A program made the translations under genes and the position numbers. The notes under the pieces were generated by a model, which had not been told where the DNA came from, did no database searches, and saw only the letters and a program-made list of their open reading frames with translations. From NCBI RefSeq assembly GCF_019396385.1, contig NZ_JAHKRN010000003.1, positions 248,001 through 312,000 on the forward strand: a stretch of DNA of 64,000 bases. The letters are read 5' to 3'. Below, one piece after another: positions 1 to 7,559 of the stretch (position 1 is its first letter; each line of letters starts with the position of its first letter). The DNA comes from Nonomuraea harbinensis. Lineage in GTDB: Bacteria; Actinomycetota; Actinomycetes; Streptosporangiales; Streptosporangiaceae.

Positions 1-877
1 TGAGCTGTCCTGGTTGCTGGTGGAATGCGCTGTACGGGCCGGGCGGCTGGTGTCCGTGGCCGGGGAAGGGCCGGTCCATGGACGCGGCGTCGAGGAGCTG
101 GGCGGCCTGGCCGGCGGGCAGGCGGGTGCCCGGGTCCCGCTGGAGCCAGCCCATGATCACCGGTGTCAGCGCCCCGGCCCGGCGGGGCGGCTCGACCGCG
201 TCGCGGAGCACCGCCGCCACCGTCGCCGCCCACGAGTCGCGCCGGAACGGCGGCCCGCCCTCCACCGCCGCGTACAGGGTCGCCCCCAGCGACCACAGGT
301 CGGACTCGGGCCTGGCGGGCTCGCCGTTCAGCCGCTCGGGAGGCATATACGCGGGCGTGCCCACGAGGCTGCCGGTCGCCGTCAGCCCCGCCTCGGACTC
401 CATGGTGGCGATGCCGAAGTCCGTCAGCACCACCCGCCCGTCGTCGGCCAGCAGCACGTTCTCCGGCTTGACGTCGCGGTGCAGCACCCCGGTGGCGTGC
501 GCGGCGCGGAGCGCGTCGAGCACCCGCGCGCCGATCGCCGCAGCCCGCGCCACCGGCAGCGGCCCGTCCGCGCGGATCGCCTCCGCCAGGGAGCGGGAAC
601 GGACGAGCTGCATGACGATCCACGGCCGCCCGCCCTCCTCGACGACGTCGTGGATGACCACCACCGACGGGTGGTCCAGACGGCCCGCGGCCCTGGCCTC
701 GCGGATGGTCCTGCGGTTGAGCTCGGCCCGCTGCCGCTCGCCGACCCCGCTGTAGCGGACCTCCTTGATCGCGACCGTACGGTCGAGCAGCTCGTCGTAG
801 GCACGCCACACCACGCCCATGCCGCCCTCACCGAGCGGCTCGACGAGGCGGTAGCGATTGCCGACCTGCCTGTCCAC
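1..877 (-). CDS. Ser/Thr protein kinase (PknB type), 3' end outside window
   Basis: Partial gene: the N-terminal 292 codons are visible and the C-terminus lies beyond the left edge. It encodes a Hanks-type Ser/Thr kinase. The glycine loop GEGGMGVVW is at about residues 17-25, the ATP lysine in VAIKEVR, the catalytic loop HRDVKPEN at about 130, then DFGIAT and an activation segment ending MPPERL. The kinase domain fills residues 8-265 and is followed by a Pro/Gly/His-rich stretch. The GTG start at 877 directly precedes VGNRYRLVEPLGEG and lies 10 bp past the stop of the next kinase gene, so the two are probably one transcript. Whether a transmembrane segment and sensor follow cannot be seen. 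Confidence 0.88.
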   Translation of the reverse strand, partial: MDRQVGNRYRLVEPLGEGGMGVVWRAYDELLDRTVAIKEVRYSGVGERQRAELNRRTIREARAAGRLDHPSVVVIHDVVEEGGRPWIVMQLVRSRSLAEAIRADGPLPVARAAAIGARVLDALRAAHATGVLHRDVKPENVLLADDGRVVLTDFGIATMESEAGLTATGSLVGTPAYMPPERLNGEPARPESDLWSLGATLYAAVEGGPPFRRDSWAATVAAVLRDAVEPPRRAGALTPVIMGWLQRDPGTRLPAGQAAQLLDAASMDRPFPGHGHQPPGPYSAFHQQPGQL

Positions 878-887
878 GCGGGGCAGC

Positions 888-2681
888 CTACTGGTCGGGT
901 TTGAAGGTCGCGCAGAACGTCTCGAAGAAGTGGTAGTCCTTCTTCCAGCGACTTGCGAGGTTGTGCCAGTAGATGGCGTAACCACGGCCGTTGTCGGTGA
1001 TGAATCCCCGGTTGCGCACCCTCGTCTTGCCGGTGTTGGTGTTCCAGGTGAAGTCCCAGTCGGCGGCGGCCTTCTGGTAGTCGACCGCCTTGATGTCGAT
1101 CAGCTGGTAGCCGCCGAACCCGTACTTGGCCGTCTTCTCCTGCTTCCGCCAGTCCTTGACCGGGTCGCTGCCGGGCTTCGAGGCCCGGTCGACCGACACG
1201 AACGCGTTGGAGCCCGCGCCGGGGCCGCGGAAGAACACCTGGGAACCCTCACGCTTGTAGACGTCCCAGCCCTTGGGCAGCCCTATGGTGAAGTCGAGCT
1301 GCTTGTCCTTGTACCACTTCCAGCCCGAGGGCAGCGTGGCGGCCTGTGCCGTCTCCTCCTCGGTGGGCGTGGGGGAGGGCGTGGCCGACGGGGACTCGCT
1401 GACCGTGGGAGAAGGGCTCGACGACGGCTCGGCCGCGTCCGTGGTCGCCGCGCCGGTCGGCTCGGAGGTGGCGGCGGTGCTGGCCGCCGTCGTGGGGCCG
1501 GGGCCGCCGGACGGGTCCTCCGGGGTGGCCCGCAGGCCGAGGTAGCCGCCGACGCCCGCGACCAGGAGCACGGCCGTCACGGCCGCGATCACCGGCAGCG
1601 CCTGGCGCCTGCCGGCCGAGTCGGCGTTCATCGTGGACTCGGCGTCGTAAGGCGGCGTCGGCGGGTGCTCGGTCGCCGGCGTGATCCGCGCGCCGGTCTC
1701 GGGCGGCGGCGCCACGGCGGGACGGGGCGCGGGCTTGGACACCGGCTGAGGAGCGGGACGGGGCGGGGGCACCGGCATCAGGTTGGGGTCGGTCGGCATG
1801 TCGTCCTCGACCGGCGGCACCTTCGGCATCTTCGCCGTCCGCACGGCCGGGGGCTCGCTCGACGCGGCGATCGTCTGCCGCAGCAGCCGCTCCGTCTCCT
1901 CGTACATGAGCCGCTGCACCGGCTCCTTGGCCAGCAGCCCGTCGATCACCGGCGCCAGCGGCCCGGCGTGCGTGGCCGGGTCGGGCTCGTCGGTGAGCAC
2001 GGCGTGCATGGTGGCCAGGGCGTTGCCGCGTTCGTGCGGCGAGCGGCCCTCGACGGCGGTGTAGAGCGTCGCGCCCAGCGCCCACAGGTCGGACTCGCGC
2101 CGCGCGGGCAGCCCTTTCAGCCGCTCGGGGGCGATGAACGCCGGCGTGCCGGCCAGGCCGGTCACCGTCAGCTGCGTCTCGGTCTCCAGCGTGGCGATGC
2201 CGAAGTCGGTCAGCACCACGCGGCCGTCGTCGGCCAGCAGGACGTTCTCCGGTTTGACGTCGCGGTGGAGCACCCCCGCCTCGTGGGCGCGGTGCAGCGC
2301 GTCGAGCACCGCCAGGCCGATCTCGGCCACCCGCTTGGGAGGGAGCGGCCCGTCGTTCTTGATCACGGCGCCGAGCGACCGTGACTGCACGAGCTGCATG
2401 ACGATCCAGGGCCGGCCGTCCTCCTCGATCACGTCGTGCACGACGATCACGTTGGGATGCTCGAACCTGGCCGCGGCCCGCGCCTCACGCATCGTGCGCC
2501 GGTTCAGCAGTTGCACCTCGTCGCCCAGAGCGGCCGCGTATCTGACCTCCTTGACCGCGACGGTGCGGTCGAGCAGTTCGTCATGGGCTCGCCACACGAT
2601 GCCCATGCCACCCTTGCCAATGGGTTCTTGCAGGTGGTAACGACCGGCGATGCGGCGTCCGCCCGGCTTGTGATCCGACAT
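888..2681 (-). CDS. transmembrane Ser/Thr protein kinase with extracellular C-terminal domain
   Basis: 597-residue receptor-like Hanks kinase. The kinase domain spans about 12-270, with glycine loop GKGGMGIVW, lysine in VAVKEVR, HRDVKPEN, DFGIAT and APERL. A Pro-rich juxtamembrane linker (about 275-360) is followed by one membrane helix near 365-388, rich in Ala, Val and Leu. Then comes a Ser/Thr/Pro-rich stalk and a 140-residue outer domain starting near LPSGWKWYKD. There are no PASTA repeats, so the ligand is not the usual muropeptide type and is unknown. A TTG at 2693 is in frame, but the ATG at 2681 has GAGG six bases upstream and is preferred. It is transcribed divergently from the chorismate mutase leader. 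Confidence 0.92.
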   Translation of the reverse strand: MSDHKPGGRRIAGRYHLQEPIGKGGMGIVWRAHDELLDRTVAVKEVRYAAALGDEVQLLNRRTMREARAAARFEHPNVIVVHDVIEEDGRPWIVMQLVQSRSLGAVIKNDGPLPPKRVAEIGLAVLDALHRAHEAGVLHRDVKPENVLLADDGRVVLTDFGIATLETETQLTVTGLAGTPAFIAPERLKGLPARRESDLWALGATLYTAVEGRSPHERGNALATMHAVLTDEPDPATHAGPLAPVIDGLLAKEPVQRLMYEETERLLRQTIAASSEPPAVRTAKMPKVPPVEDDMPTDPNLMPVPPPRPAPQPVSKPAPRPAVAPPPETGARITPATEHPPTPPYDAESTMNADSAGRRQALPVIAAVTAVLLVAGVGGYLGLRATPEDPSGGPGPTTAASTAATSEPTGAATTDAAEPSSSPSPTVSESPSATPSPTPTEEETAQAATLPSGWKWYKDKQLDFTIGLPKGWDVYKREGSQVFFRGPGAGSNAFVSVDRASKPGSDPVKDWRKQEKTAKYGFGGYQLIDIKAVDYQKAAADWDFTWNTNTGKTRVRNRGFITDNGRGYAIYWHNLASRWKKDYHFFETFCATFKPDQ

Positions 2682-2803
2682 CAACGGCCTCAAACCCTCC
2701 CTCTAGGCCAAGAAATACTCCCATAGCCGGGGATCAACGGCGACTCGCCGCGAGGACAGTCCGCTATTCGAGAAGCCCGTCCCACTAGGTGGAGTGAGCC
2801 GTG

Positions 2804-2809
2804 TAAAGT
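2804..2809 (+). promoter_or_regulatory. -10 element of leaderless transcript
   Basis: TAAAGT fits the actinobacterial TANNNT -10 and sits six bases before the ATG at 2816, so transcription should start at or next to the A of that ATG. No convincing -35 is visible. Confidence 0.5.
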
Positions 2810-2815
2810 GCGAAC

Positions 2816-2872
2816 ATGACTCGTCGCTACGTGTTTACCGAGCCGGCTCCGGGAGGGCCGGTCGTCAGCTAG
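2816..2872 (+). CDS. candidate leaderless leader peptide, 18 aa
   Basis: Short frame reading MTRRYVFTEPAPGGPVVS, then TAG. It has no Shine-Dalgarno but a -10 hexamer at leaderless spacing. It lies between a promoter and a strong terminator, upstream of the chorismate mutase fusion gene. Tyr and Phe codons occur at positions 5 and 7. Its stop codon lies inside an RNA hairpin that can form between 2842-2850 and 2882-2890. The arrangement resembles an attenuator leader peptide, but there is no run of identical regulatory codons, so an aromatic amino acid signal is inference. It could instead be a short independent transcript. Confidence 0.5.
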   Translation: MTRRYVFTEPAPGGPVVS

Positions 2873-2954
2873 CGACCACCTGGAGCCGGCAACAAAGGCA
2901 GAGACGCCTCGTCTCTGCCTTTTCACGTTCTTTGCCGGCTCCCGGTGAGCCGGC
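2842..2954 (+). promoter_or_regulatory. leader RNA with mutually exclusive stems
   Basis: GCCGGCTCC (2842-2850) can pair with GGAGCCGGC (2882-2890), with an inner GGTCG/CGACC stem around the leader stop codon. The same GGAGCCGGC is also complementary to a second GCCGGCTCC at 2934-2942, which in turn can pair with GAGCCGGC at 2947-2954. The terminator at 2897-2923 sits between the competing partners. This is seen directly. That it switches expression is inference. Confidence 0.45.
2897..2923 (+). terminator. intrinsic terminator upstream of chorismate mutase gene
   Basis: Perfect 10-bp stem GGCAGAGACG / CGTCTCTGCC with a CCT loop, preceded by AAA and followed by TTTT. It lies 48 bp before the downstream start codon, so it should end or attenuate the leader transcript. 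Confidence 0.85.
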
Positions 2955-2970
2955 CGAGTGGGGAGCCGAG

Positions 2971-3789
2971 ATGTCATCGACCTTGGAACGCCACGTGGTC
3001 CCGCTGGGCGGCCATCCCGTGGGCGAAGGGCCCGCCGTGGTGATCAGTGACCGGGTGAGCCTGCGCGAGCCTGACGCGGTGCTGCCCGCCGCCGTCACGC
3101 TCGCCGAGCCCGCGAGCGCCGCCGACCTGCCCGCCATCGCGGCCAGCGCGCAGGGCGTGGTCATCGGCGGCGCGTGGACCAGGGACATCCCGCTGGTGCG
3201 CGCGGTGGCGGGGCTGGGGCTGCCGGTGGTGGTGGAACGCCGCCGCACGGCCACCCTGGAGGAGTGGCTGGGCGTGGCCGACTACTGCGAGGCGGAGGGC
3301 GGCGTCCAGGTGATCCTGTGCGAGCACGCCGACCTGGGGCTGCTGCGTGAGGCGCGCGCCGTGTCGGGCCGCCCGGTGCTGGCGGACGTCACCGCCGACC
3401 CCGGCCTGTCGACGGCCGCCGTCGCTGCGGGCGCCGACGGCCTGATCGTGTCCGCCGACGGGCGGCACGAGGCGGAGGAGGCGGCCGCCCTCGTCGGCGC
3501 CCTGCTCCGGCCGGAGGACCCGGCCACGCTGGCCGAGTGCCGTCAGGCGATCGACCGCGTGGACGCCGCCCTGGCCACCCTCCTGGAGCGCCGCGCCGCC
3601 CTCGCGGGCCGCGTCCAGCGGCTCAAGCCGGTCGGCGGCTTCGCGGGCCGCGACCCCGGCCGCGAGCGCGCCCTGGTGGCCCGGATGGCCGAACGCGCCC
3701 CCAGCCTGGGCGAGGCCAGGCTGGCTCCCGTCATGAACGCGGTCATCGAGGCCGGCCTGCACCTCGCGGAGGAACGCGCGGCCGGATGA
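2971..3789 (+). CDS. pseudo-DAHP-synthase / AroQ chorismate mutase fusion
   Basis: 272-residue protein. Residues from about 186 form an AroQ chorismate mutase (chorismate to prephenate, Phe/Tyr branch). They carry the ID-R-VD helix, the RRAALA arginine, the LK lysine and a D-P-G-R-E segment matching the catalytic Asp/Arg/Glu of the family. Residues 55-185 align by eye with the C-terminal half of type I-beta DAHP synthase (the TATLEEW, VILCE and AAVAAGADGLIV stretches). However, the equivalents of the KRG, SHGTG and metal-ligand Glu motifs are lost and the N-terminal half is largely missing. I infer a non-catalytic regulatory or docking domain. The ATG at 2971 has GGGGAG five bases upstream. 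The gene follows a leader with a terminator. Confidence 0.85.
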   Translation: MSSTLERHVVPLGGHPVGEGPAVVISDRVSLREPDAVLPAAVTLAEPASAADLPAIAASAQGVVIGGAWTRDIPLVRAVAGLGLPVVVERRRTATLEEWLGVADYCEAEGGVQVILCEHADLGLLREARAVSGRPVLADVTADPGLSTAAVAAGADGLIVSADGRHEAEEAAALVGALLRPEDPATLAECRQAIDRVDAALATLLERRAALAGRVQRLKPVGGFAGRDPGRERALVARMAERAPSLGEARLAPVMNAVIEAGLHLAEERAAG

Positions 3790-3882
3790 GCAGCCGCCCG
3801 GCCCACTCCCCGCAGACGGTCCGCGACGCTCCCGGGGAGACACCGGCCGCCGGGGGCCTCCGGGGCGCGGGAGGGTCTTCCC

Positions 3883-4911
3883 TCAGGGGGTGCTGAGGTG
3901 GAAGTTGTTCAGCGGGCGGCCGGGGCCCGTCGTGATCTGGGCGTTGATGAGTTCGGCGAAGCGGCGGTAGCCGTCGGCCGTCGGGTGGAAGCTGCGCGGG
4001 TCCACGGTGAGCTCCTCCATGTCCACGATCACCCCGTTGAGGTACGGGCGCGGCCGGCCCACCTCGTGGCCGTCGAACGCCTCGTACGCGTCCACGTACT
4101 CGACGCTGCCGGGCCCGCCGAAGGCGACGATCGCCCGGTCGAACTCGTCGGCCACCTCGCGCACGACGCCGTTCAGCCGCTCGGTCATCGAGTTGAGCCA
4201 GCGCTGGTCGGCGACGCCGAGGTTGTCGACCCGCCCCGGCGGCGAGGCGGGGAACGGCCGCGGGTAGCCCAGCAGCACCACCCTCGCCTCGGGCGCGCGC
4301 GTCCTGATCTCGGCCAGCACGGCCCGCATGCTGCCGCGAAGCTCCCCGATCCGGCGCCGCACCTCGGCGTCCTGGTCGACGCAGGCCGACGACCACGGGA
4401 ACTTGACGATGCACTCGGTGAGCACCGGCGCGAACCCCGCGTCGTTGCCGCCGATGCTCAGCGTCACCAGGCTGGTGCCGGCGCCGACGCGCTCGATCTG
4501 CGGCTGCTGGCCGTGCTGGCCGCGCAGCAGGTTGCCCGTGGTCGCGCCGCTGCACGCCCAGAACCCCGTCTCGCCGCCGAACGCGTGGGCGCCCGCCACG
4601 AGCGGCACGTACGAGCCGCCGGCGCGGTGGCAACGGTCGGCGCCGCCGTCCAACGGCGCCTCCCCGCGCCGGTAGACGCCCTCGCCGGACGAGTAGGAGT
4701 CGCCCAGCGCCACGTAGGCCCCGCCGAGCGCGACTTCGGCGGCGGTCAGCCTGGTCACCTGCGGGAGCCGGCCCGCCGGCTCCCCGGTCGCCGGACAGCC
4801 GGCGTCCAGCAGCGCGCACGCGAGCCCCGTGTAGACACCCGCCGGCAGCCCCGCGACGGCCAGCGCGACGCCGAGCAGCACCGCCGCGACGACGCCCGCC
4901 GCCTTCCTCAC
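3883..4911 (-). CDS. secreted SGNH/GDSL hydrolase
   Basis: 342-residue esterase/lipase-type enzyme. An N-terminal hydrophobic signal or anchor (residues 5-28) is followed by GDSYSSGEG at about 70 (block I with nucleophile Ser), GGNDAGF (block III Asn) and a final SFHPTADGY block with the catalytic His. Several Cys residues fit an exported, disulfide-bonded protein. The substrate is unknown. The start is the GTG at 4911. GGGGGAGG lies 14 bases upstream, rather far, and an in-frame CTG at 4920 has better spacing. AGGGTA at 4949-4954 on the plus strand (TACCCT on the coding strand) could be the -10. Confidence 0.88.
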   Translation of the reverse strand: MRKAAGVVAAVLLGVALAVAGLPAGVYTGLACALLDAGCPATGEPAGRLPQVTRLTAAEVALGGAYVALGDSYSSGEGVYRRGEAPLDGGADRCHRAGGSYVPLVAGAHAFGGETGFWACSGATTGNLLRGQHGQQPQIERVGAGTSLVTLSIGGNDAGFAPVLTECIVKFPWSSACVDQDAEVRRRIGELRGSMRAVLAEIRTRAPEARVVLLGYPRPFPASPPGRVDNLGVADQRWLNSMTERLNGVVREVADEFDRAIVAFGGPGSVEYVDAYEAFDGHEVGRPRPYLNGVIVDMEELTVDPRSFHPTADGYRRFAELINAQITTGPGRPLNNFHLSTP

Positions 4912-5032
4912 CCCAGTCAGCGCGACCTCCCCCGAGACTCCGCCTTCGAGGGTAGATCAGGAGACGGCTTACGGTCACGGTCGTTTTGTGTACGTTCCCG
5001 GCCCCGCGGTGATCTTCAGCCGCCCGGACTGC

Positions 5033-5093
5033 TAAGATTCCGGTGATCGCCTGAGCCTTCCCGGCGCGGACCACGTCCGCCGGGGAGGCTTTT
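5033..5093 (+). promoter_or_regulatory. promoter followed at once by an intrinsic terminator
   Basis: TAAGAT (5033-5038) is a good -10. A GC-rich hairpin (GCCTTCCCGGCG arm from 5055, closing arm ending GGGGAGGC at 5089) followed by TTTT (5090-5093) lies only about 15 bases past the expected start of transcription. The element lies upstream of, and codirectional with, the aldo/keto reductase. It should give a transcript of about 50 nt unless read through. No riboswitch class is recognised. Confidence 0.5.
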
Positions 5094-5132
5094 CTCGTGT
5101 CCGGATCCCCTTTCGACGACGTGAGGCCCCGC

Positions 5133-6029
5133 ATGACCACGCAGACCCCCGCCGCCGGCACCTGGAAGCTCGGCGACCTGACCGTCAACCGCATCGGCTT
5201 CGGCGCGATGCGGCTCACGGGCGGCGCCGCCTTCGGCCTCGGCACGCCGAGCGACCGCGACCGTCCGATCGCCGTGCTGCGCCGCGCGATCGACCTCGGG
5301 GTCGACCACATCGACACCGCCGCGTTCTACTTCTCCTCGACGCGGTCCGCCAACGAGCTGATCAACCGGGCGCTGTCGCCTTACCCGGAGGGCCTGGTCA
5401 TCGCCACCAAGGTCTGGGCGGGCAGGGACCCGTCGGGCGAGTGGATCTGGGCCACGCCCGGACAGCTGCGCGGCCAGGTGGAGGAGAACCTGCGCCAGCT
5501 GGGCCGGGACCACATGGACGTGGTGAACCTGCGCATCCCGCGGAGCCACGTGACCGGCTCGATCGCCGAGCACTTCGGCGCGCTGGCCGAGCTCCGCGAC
5601 GCCGGGCTCGTACGCCATCTGGGCCTGTCCAACGCCACACCGGCCCAGCTGGCGGAGGCCGTGGCCATCGCGCCGGTGGTCTGCGTGCAGAACGCCTACA
5701 CCGTGGGGGCGCCGGCCGCCGAGCAGGAGTTCCTGCGGGCCTGCGGCGAGCAGGGCATCGCGTACGTGCCGTTCTTCGCGATCGCCGGCGCGGGGCGCGA
5801 GCGGGGAGCGGTCGCCGGGGAGCAGGAGTCCGTGCGCGCCGTCGCGCGCGCCCACGGCGCGACGCCCGCGCAGGTCCGGCTGGCCTGGACGCTGGCGCAG
5901 GGGCCGCACGTGCTGGCCATCCCCGGCACCGGGAACCCGGACCACCTCGCCGAGAACGTGGCGGCGGGGGAGCTGCGGCTGACCGGCGAGGACCTGGCAC
6001 GCCTGGCCGGTGTCACTCGGCTGGACTGA
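5133..6029 (+). CDS. aldo/keto reductase
   Basis: 298-residue NADPH-dependent oxidoreductase of the AKR superfamily with an (alpha/beta)8 barrel. Visible landmarks are GFGAMRLTG, the IDTAAFY segment with the catalytic Asp and Tyr, the ATKVW lysine, LGLSNATPAQL and a C-terminal IPGTGNPDHL cofactor segment. The segment that usually carries the catalytic His reads MDVVNLRIP, with Arg in its place. This may reduce or change activity and is known in some actinobacterial members. The ATG at 5133 has GAGG six bases upstream and is preferred over the GTG at 5097. It converges with the permease gene, and the two ends overlap by 17 bp. Confidence 0.9.
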   Translation: MTTQTPAAGTWKLGDLTVNRIGFGAMRLTGGAAFGLGTPSDRDRPIAVLRRAIDLGVDHIDTAAFYFSSTRSANELINRALSPYPEGLVIATKVWAGRDPSGEWIWATPGQLRGQVEENLRQLGRDHMDVVNLRIPRSHVTGSIAEHFGALAELRDAGLVRHLGLSNATPAQLAEAVAIAPVVCVQNAYTVGAPAAEQEFLRACGEQGIAYVPFFAIAGAGRERGAVAGEQESVRAVARAHGATPAQVRLAWTLAQGPHVLAIPGTGNPDHLAENVAAGELRLTGEDLARLAGVTRLD

Positions 6030-7401
6030 CCGCGGGGGAGGCCGGATCGGCCGCGGCCGCGAGGCGCTTCCTGCGGAGGCGGAGCAGGAACCATCCGGCG
6101 GCGATGCCGGCGGCGACGACCGGGAGCAGGTAGAAGGCGACCCGCTGGTCCCGGTCGGCGAACGGCATCAGGAAGACCACCAGGGCGAGGAAGGCCAGGG
6201 TGAGCCAGTTGGTGTAGGGGGTGCCGGGCATCGGGAAGGCGGAACGGTGCCCGGTGCGCCGCAGGCGGAGCTGGCAGTAGACCAGCGTGCCCCAGGTGGT
6301 GACCACGCCCAGCGAGGCGCACGCGGTGGCGATGTTGAAGGCGCGCTCCGGCACGAAGGAGAACAGGGCGATGCCCGCCAGGAACATCGACGCGGTGAAC
6401 AGCACCCCGCCGATCGGGATGCGGCGCCGGCTGAGCGCGGCGGTGAAGCCGGGCGCCTCGCCCTTGAGTCCCATCGACCGGACGATGCGGCCCGTCGCGT
6501 ACAGGCCGGAGTTGCATGACGAGAGCGCGGCGGTGATCACGATGAGGTTCATGGCGTCGGCCGCCCACGGCACGCCCAGACCGGCGAACACCGTGACGAA
6601 CGGGGACGTGCCGGCCTCGTAGGCGGTCCACGGCAGGACCATCGACAGCAGCAGCACCGAGCCCACGTAGAAGAGCGCGATCCGCCACACCACGCCGTTG
6701 ACCGCCTTCGGCATCACCTTCTCGGGCCGGGCCGTCTCGCCCGCGGCGATGCCGACCAGCTCGATCGACGCGTACGCGAACACCACCGACTGCAGGCTCA
6801 TCAGCACCAGCGGGAACCCGGTCGGGAAGAACCCGCCGTGGGCCACCGCGTTCGCCGGCGTGGCCTGGCCGACGGTGAACACCACCAGCACCAGCCCGAC
6901 CACCAGGAACGTGACGATGGCCAGCACTTTCAGCAGCGCGAACCAGAACTCCAGCTCACCGAAGAGCTTCACCGACAGGAGGTTCACCACGAGCACGAAG
7001 GCCAGCGCGAGCAGCGCCGTCAGCCACTGCGGGAACGCCGGCGCCCAGTAGTGGACGTAGGTGGCGATCGCGACCAGCTCGGCGACGCCGGTGAACGCCC
7101 AGTTGAACCAGTACATCCACCCGCTGGCGAAGGCGGCCCACGGCCCGATGAACTCGTGCGCGTACACCACGAAGGAGCCCGAGGCGGGCCGGTAGAGCGC
7201 CAGCTCCCCGAGCGCCCGCATGACGAAGAACGCCGCCACCCCCGCGGCCGCGAACGACAGCACCAGGGCCGGTCCCGCGGCGGCCAGCCGCCCGCCGGCG
7301 CCCAGGAACAGCCCCACGCCGATCGCGCCGCCGATGGCGATCATCTGGACCTGGCGGTTGCCCAGGGCGGGCCGGTATCCCTCGTCGGACTCCGTGTGCA
7401 C
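6013..7401 (-). CDS. amino acid permease (APC superfamily, AAT-like)
   Basis: 462-residue secondary transporter with about 12 hydrophobic helices. The first helix carries the [13 protein letters not shown] signature of bacterial amino acid permeases, followed by the [13 protein letters not shown] segment. The substrate cannot be assigned; relatives carry aromatic amino acids, proline, GABA or D-Ser/Gly. The GTG start at 7401 has GAAGGAG seven bases upstream, and translating further upstream adds only low-complexity Arg-rich sequence. It is divergent from dnaE across a 158-bp intergenic region. Confidence 0.92.
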   Translation of the reverse strand: MHTESDEGYRPALGNRQVQMIAIGGAIGVGLFLGAGGRLAAAGPALVLSFAAAGVAAFFVMRALGELALYRPASGSFVVYAHEFIGPWAAFASGWMYWFNWAFTGVAELVAIATYVHYWAPAFPQWLTALLALAFVLVVNLLSVKLFGELEFWFALLKVLAIVTFLVVGLVLVVFTVGQATPANAVAHGGFFPTGFPLVLMSLQSVVFAYASIELVGIAAGETARPEKVMPKAVNGVVWRIALFYVGSVLLLSMVLPWTAYEAGTSPFVTVFAGLGVPWAADAMNLIVITAALSSCNSGLYATGRIVRSMGLKGEAPGFTAALSRRRIPIGGVLFTASMFLAGIALFSFVPERAFNIATACASLGVVTTWGTLVYCQLRLRRTGHRSAFPMPGTPYTNWLTLAFLALVVFLMPFADRDQRVAFYLLPVVAAGIAAGWFLLRLRRKRLAAAADPASPAVSPAE

Positions 7402-7559
7402 TGAGTGTCTCCTTCGTGACTTTCCGTCACGGAGAGGGTATAGGCGCTGATCGAGGGAGAGGGATCCGGCACGCCGTCCCCTGCCACGCCCCGGAGTGTC
7501 GGTGCGGACCACTAGAGTCGGAGCGCACACCACACGTTCAGACCGGGAGGCGCCGCTCC

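Noticed and set aside
5043..5054. Three-codon GTG-ATC-GCC-TGA leader peptide
   Set aside because: Too short to judge and only four bases from the -10; probably chance.
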